Source of the DNA: Lunularia cruciata
Lineage: Eukaryota; Streptophyta; Marchantiopsida; Lunulariales; Lunulariaceae
NCBI GenBank assembly: GCA_948567375.1
Contig: OX419755.1
Coordinates: forward strand, 23,514,517 to 23,578,516
Reading direction: 5' to 3'
Length of the DNA stretch: 64,000 nt
The translations under genes were made by a program, and so were the position numbers. This document shows positions 61,804 through 64,000 of the stretch, piece by piece. The notes under the pieces were generated by a model, which made no database searches, had not been told where the DNA came from, and was given only the letters and a program-made list of their open reading frames with translations. How positions within the stretch are numbered: position 1 is the stretch's first letter; each line of letters starts with the position of its first letter.

Positions 61804-62804
61804 TCTCTGATGTTGAAGCCTTTGAGCTTTTGGCTATGATGGACAAACGTCGGTGAGTGTCACTTAGAGTCTCTTAGCTAGAGTGGATGTGGCTTGACTA
61901 TAATCAGTGCACATTGTTTGCAGACCAATGAGTTGAGTGTGAGTTGATTACATCAGGGAAGTGAGAGTCAATAGGAAATCAAGTGCATGAACTGAGGCAT
62001 TGGTGGTATCTCCAAGCTTGGAAAATTGATGGTATTTGGAATCATTGTCACATAATCATTATTTGATTTAGTTATGTGGAAGTTGTGTTTGAGTTGTTGT
62101 AGATTTGATAGTGGGACAAATAGTGTACAGAAGCATTGGCTAATTTTCTCAAAATTGAGGTCAATTTTGAGACCGTGGATGTTCAATTTGAAGGCAATAG
62201 AGTGAAATTGGAGGCCATGGTGTTGCAAATTTGACCTAAAAAGAGGCAGATTGTGAAACAATTCCTCCCAAATGATGGGTTTGGAAAATCCCATCTTTCA
62301 AATTGGAGAAATTGGGTTGTTTTGGCAATGGATTTAGGGGTCTTCCAAATTGGCAAAAGACTTGGAGATCTAAGATTGTAGGTTCAAGTTGGTGGAAGTT
62401 GGAAAAATTCAAAGGTGTGTTAGATTAAGTGGAAGTTAGCTAGATTGGTGAAGGTTCAAATTTGCAAGGAGAAAGGCTTCATTTGATTGAATTTTGGCAT
62501 TTAGAGGCATAAGATGGTGGGTGCAATACCATTAGCTAGTTGTAATACTATTATCTAGAGGTGAAAATTGGCATGGTGATATCTTGAGAGATGTTATATA
62601 TGATGGTCTAAGTACATCAGATAGAGATATCACCAAAAGAGTACTTCTACTAATAGGGTAGATGTCAAAAACACCTTGAAAACTTAAGAGTCCATTTTGG
62701 ACACCTAAATGTATCAATTAGGCCTCAAAAAAATAGAAAAATCTTCCTACCCAAGGCATTGCCTTCTCCTCCCCCTTTTTAATCTCTTGAGAGCTTTCCA
62801 ACAT
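61804..62804. other. unidentified repeat-like DNA
   Basis: Compositionally like the retroelement regions (rich in tggaag, aaattgg words) but without any recognisable domain on either strand. Confidence 0.35.
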
Positions 62805-62857
62805 TATTTGGTTGGTCAAAACAAACATGGGTCCATGCTGTTTTGACCAACCAAATA
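62805..62857. repeat. 19-bp perfect inverted repeat with 15-nt loop
   Basis: Arms 62805-62823 (tatttggttggtcaaaaca) and 62839-62857 are exact reverse complements; the loop contains catgggtccatg, itself nearly palindromic. Confidence 0.95.
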
Positions 62858-62862
62858 GGACA

Positions 62863-63023
62863 AGGATACACATGTCACCAATCCATGCGACTAATCAACA
62901 AAGATCCACATGTCACCAATCCATGGAACTACATGTCACCAATCCATACAACTAATCAACAAGGATCCACATGTCACCAATTCATGCAACTAATCTGAGC
63001 TCGCTAATATATCACCAATCCAT
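62863..63023. repeat. short tandem repeats carrying acatgtcaccaatccat
   Basis: The word acatgtcaccaaTYcat begins at 62870, 62908, 62931 and 62969, with a weaker fifth copy near 63007. Spacing is mostly 38 bp, with catgcaactaatcaacaagg-like linkers. Confidence 0.9.
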
Positions 63024-64000
63024 GTATTTGATCCAAGAGTGGAGGTCCTTTGAGTGGATCCTCTTTGCTATATAATAAAAACAAGGTGCTCTTCGGGGCA
63101 CTAGAGTATTAAGGGATGAAGCCTTGTGTTTCTCTTGGGAATTCTCTTGTCCTTGGAACATTATAGTGGGCTAGAGAGGCTATAAGACCACAAAGCCGGC
63201 TTGTTGGTATGAGGCTAGCTAGTTTAGTTGAGCTTTTTGTAGTTGTTTTGCAAAATTTGCCCACCTTTCAAGATTGTATGCAAAAGGGTTTGAACACCAA
63301 ATCTATGGTGCTCTAACCAACTACTTCACACTCACTTTCTGTCCTAGTCATAGGTACCCTAATACACAAACTCATGTAACTTTGGCTAGGAGAGGCAATT
63401 TGATCCCATCCTAGGTGATCTTTGTAGCGTAGGAGTAAATAGCCATTAATATTATGTCCAATGCCAAATAATTGTTGAGTCAATCTAGTTATGATTTGTG
63501 AGATGGAGAGAATGTTACTATTTAGATTTCTTATAATTGGACCCTCTCCATTTTCTACTTCCTATTTGTGCACCACGTTTGTGTGAGGTGTCATGATATT
63601 TAGAGCTTTGGTGCTCTAGTATGATCTTAATAGTGAAGCTAGAGTGATTACTAGTTGGACTACCTATGTTTTTCATTGGTGAGATAGGAAGTGATAGTCT
63701 ATAGACCATGAGAGGGTGCATTATGATAGTAAGTTACACATTGGCATTTCATGTAGTGTAGTTGTTATAGTTAGAGCTACATTAGTGGGTGGTTCTTGGT
63801 GGTGGTACTTGGTAATTACAATTGCAGTTTGGGATACATTGTCATGAAAAATTTCTCCAAGGATTTTAGAGGAGATTTTGCTATAGTATAGAAAAATAGT
63901 GGATTTACATGGAGTGACACTCAATATCAACTCATATCTTAGGTCCCAATAAAGGAAGGGATTGATTCCAATTTGGAGTTTGACATGGGAGTTGATTAGT
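63024..64000. other. unidentified, possibly LTR-like, runs off the window
   Basis: A TATA-like gctatataataaaa lies at about 63069, followed by tcttgggaattctcttg-type sequence that resembles the transcribed part of an LTR. No second copy or coding domain is seen before the window ends, so the idea cannot be tested here. Confidence 0.25.

Noticed and set aside
62863-63023. Possible CRISPR-like array (regular short repeats)
   Set aside because: Eukaryotic context, irregular spacing of 23 and 38 bp, similar linkers and no cas genes; it is an ordinary minisatellite.

Overview
The window looks like land-plant nuclear DNA, most probably from a moss such as Physcomitrium or a relative. That placement is an inference. 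It rests on GT-AG introns of 180-820 bp, AT-rich intergenic DNA, a plant-type VPS15 gene, a plant 2-oxoglutarate dioxygenase, Ty3/gypsy fossils and a LINE-like reverse transcriptase family that I associate with mosses and lycophytes. No bacterial, viral or CRISPR system is present.

Only one gene looks intact. Positions 23386-33029 (+) encode VPS15, the pseudokinase/HEAT/WD40 scaffold of the VPS34 phosphatidylinositol 3-kinase complex. I could trace 14 exons whose phases all agree, giving a 1622-residue protein. A second host gene at 1597-3202 (+) is a DOXC-type 2-oxoglutarate/Fe(II) dioxygenase with intact splice sites and iron ligands but two reading-frame breaks, so it is called a probable recent pseudogene.

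Layout: 1-3.2 kb dioxygenase; 4.0-6.0 kb pogo/Tigger-like DNA transposon fossil containing a 30-bp near-loopless inverted repeat; 6-8 kb AT-rich spacer; 8.1-19.4 kb a pile of nested retroelement fossils (a solo LTR with target duplication, a minus-strand Ty3/gypsy copy, an unrecognised coiled-coil ORF remnant, a plus-strand gag/protease remnant and the 5' end of another gypsy copy); 19.4-23.4 kb spacer and VPS15 upstream region; 23.4-33.0 kb VPS15; 33-38 kb spacer with 5'-truncated LINE tails and small repeats; 38.4-41.5 kb decayed LINE-like RT ORF; 42.5-47.8 kb further coiled-coil and retroelement-like remnants plus microsatellites and a perfect 150-bp tandem duplication; 48.57-54.08 kb a gypsy element whose LTRs and 5-bp target duplication can be placed exactly; 54-64 kb spacer with LINE tails and several tandem and inverted repeats.

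I found no clear new functional system. The best leads are the diverged duplicate of VPS15 exon 1 inside intron 1, the two copies of an unidentified coiled-coil retroelement-type ORF, the dispersed 3' tails of the LINE family (one with a 12-bp target duplication), and repeated short snap-back inverted repeats.
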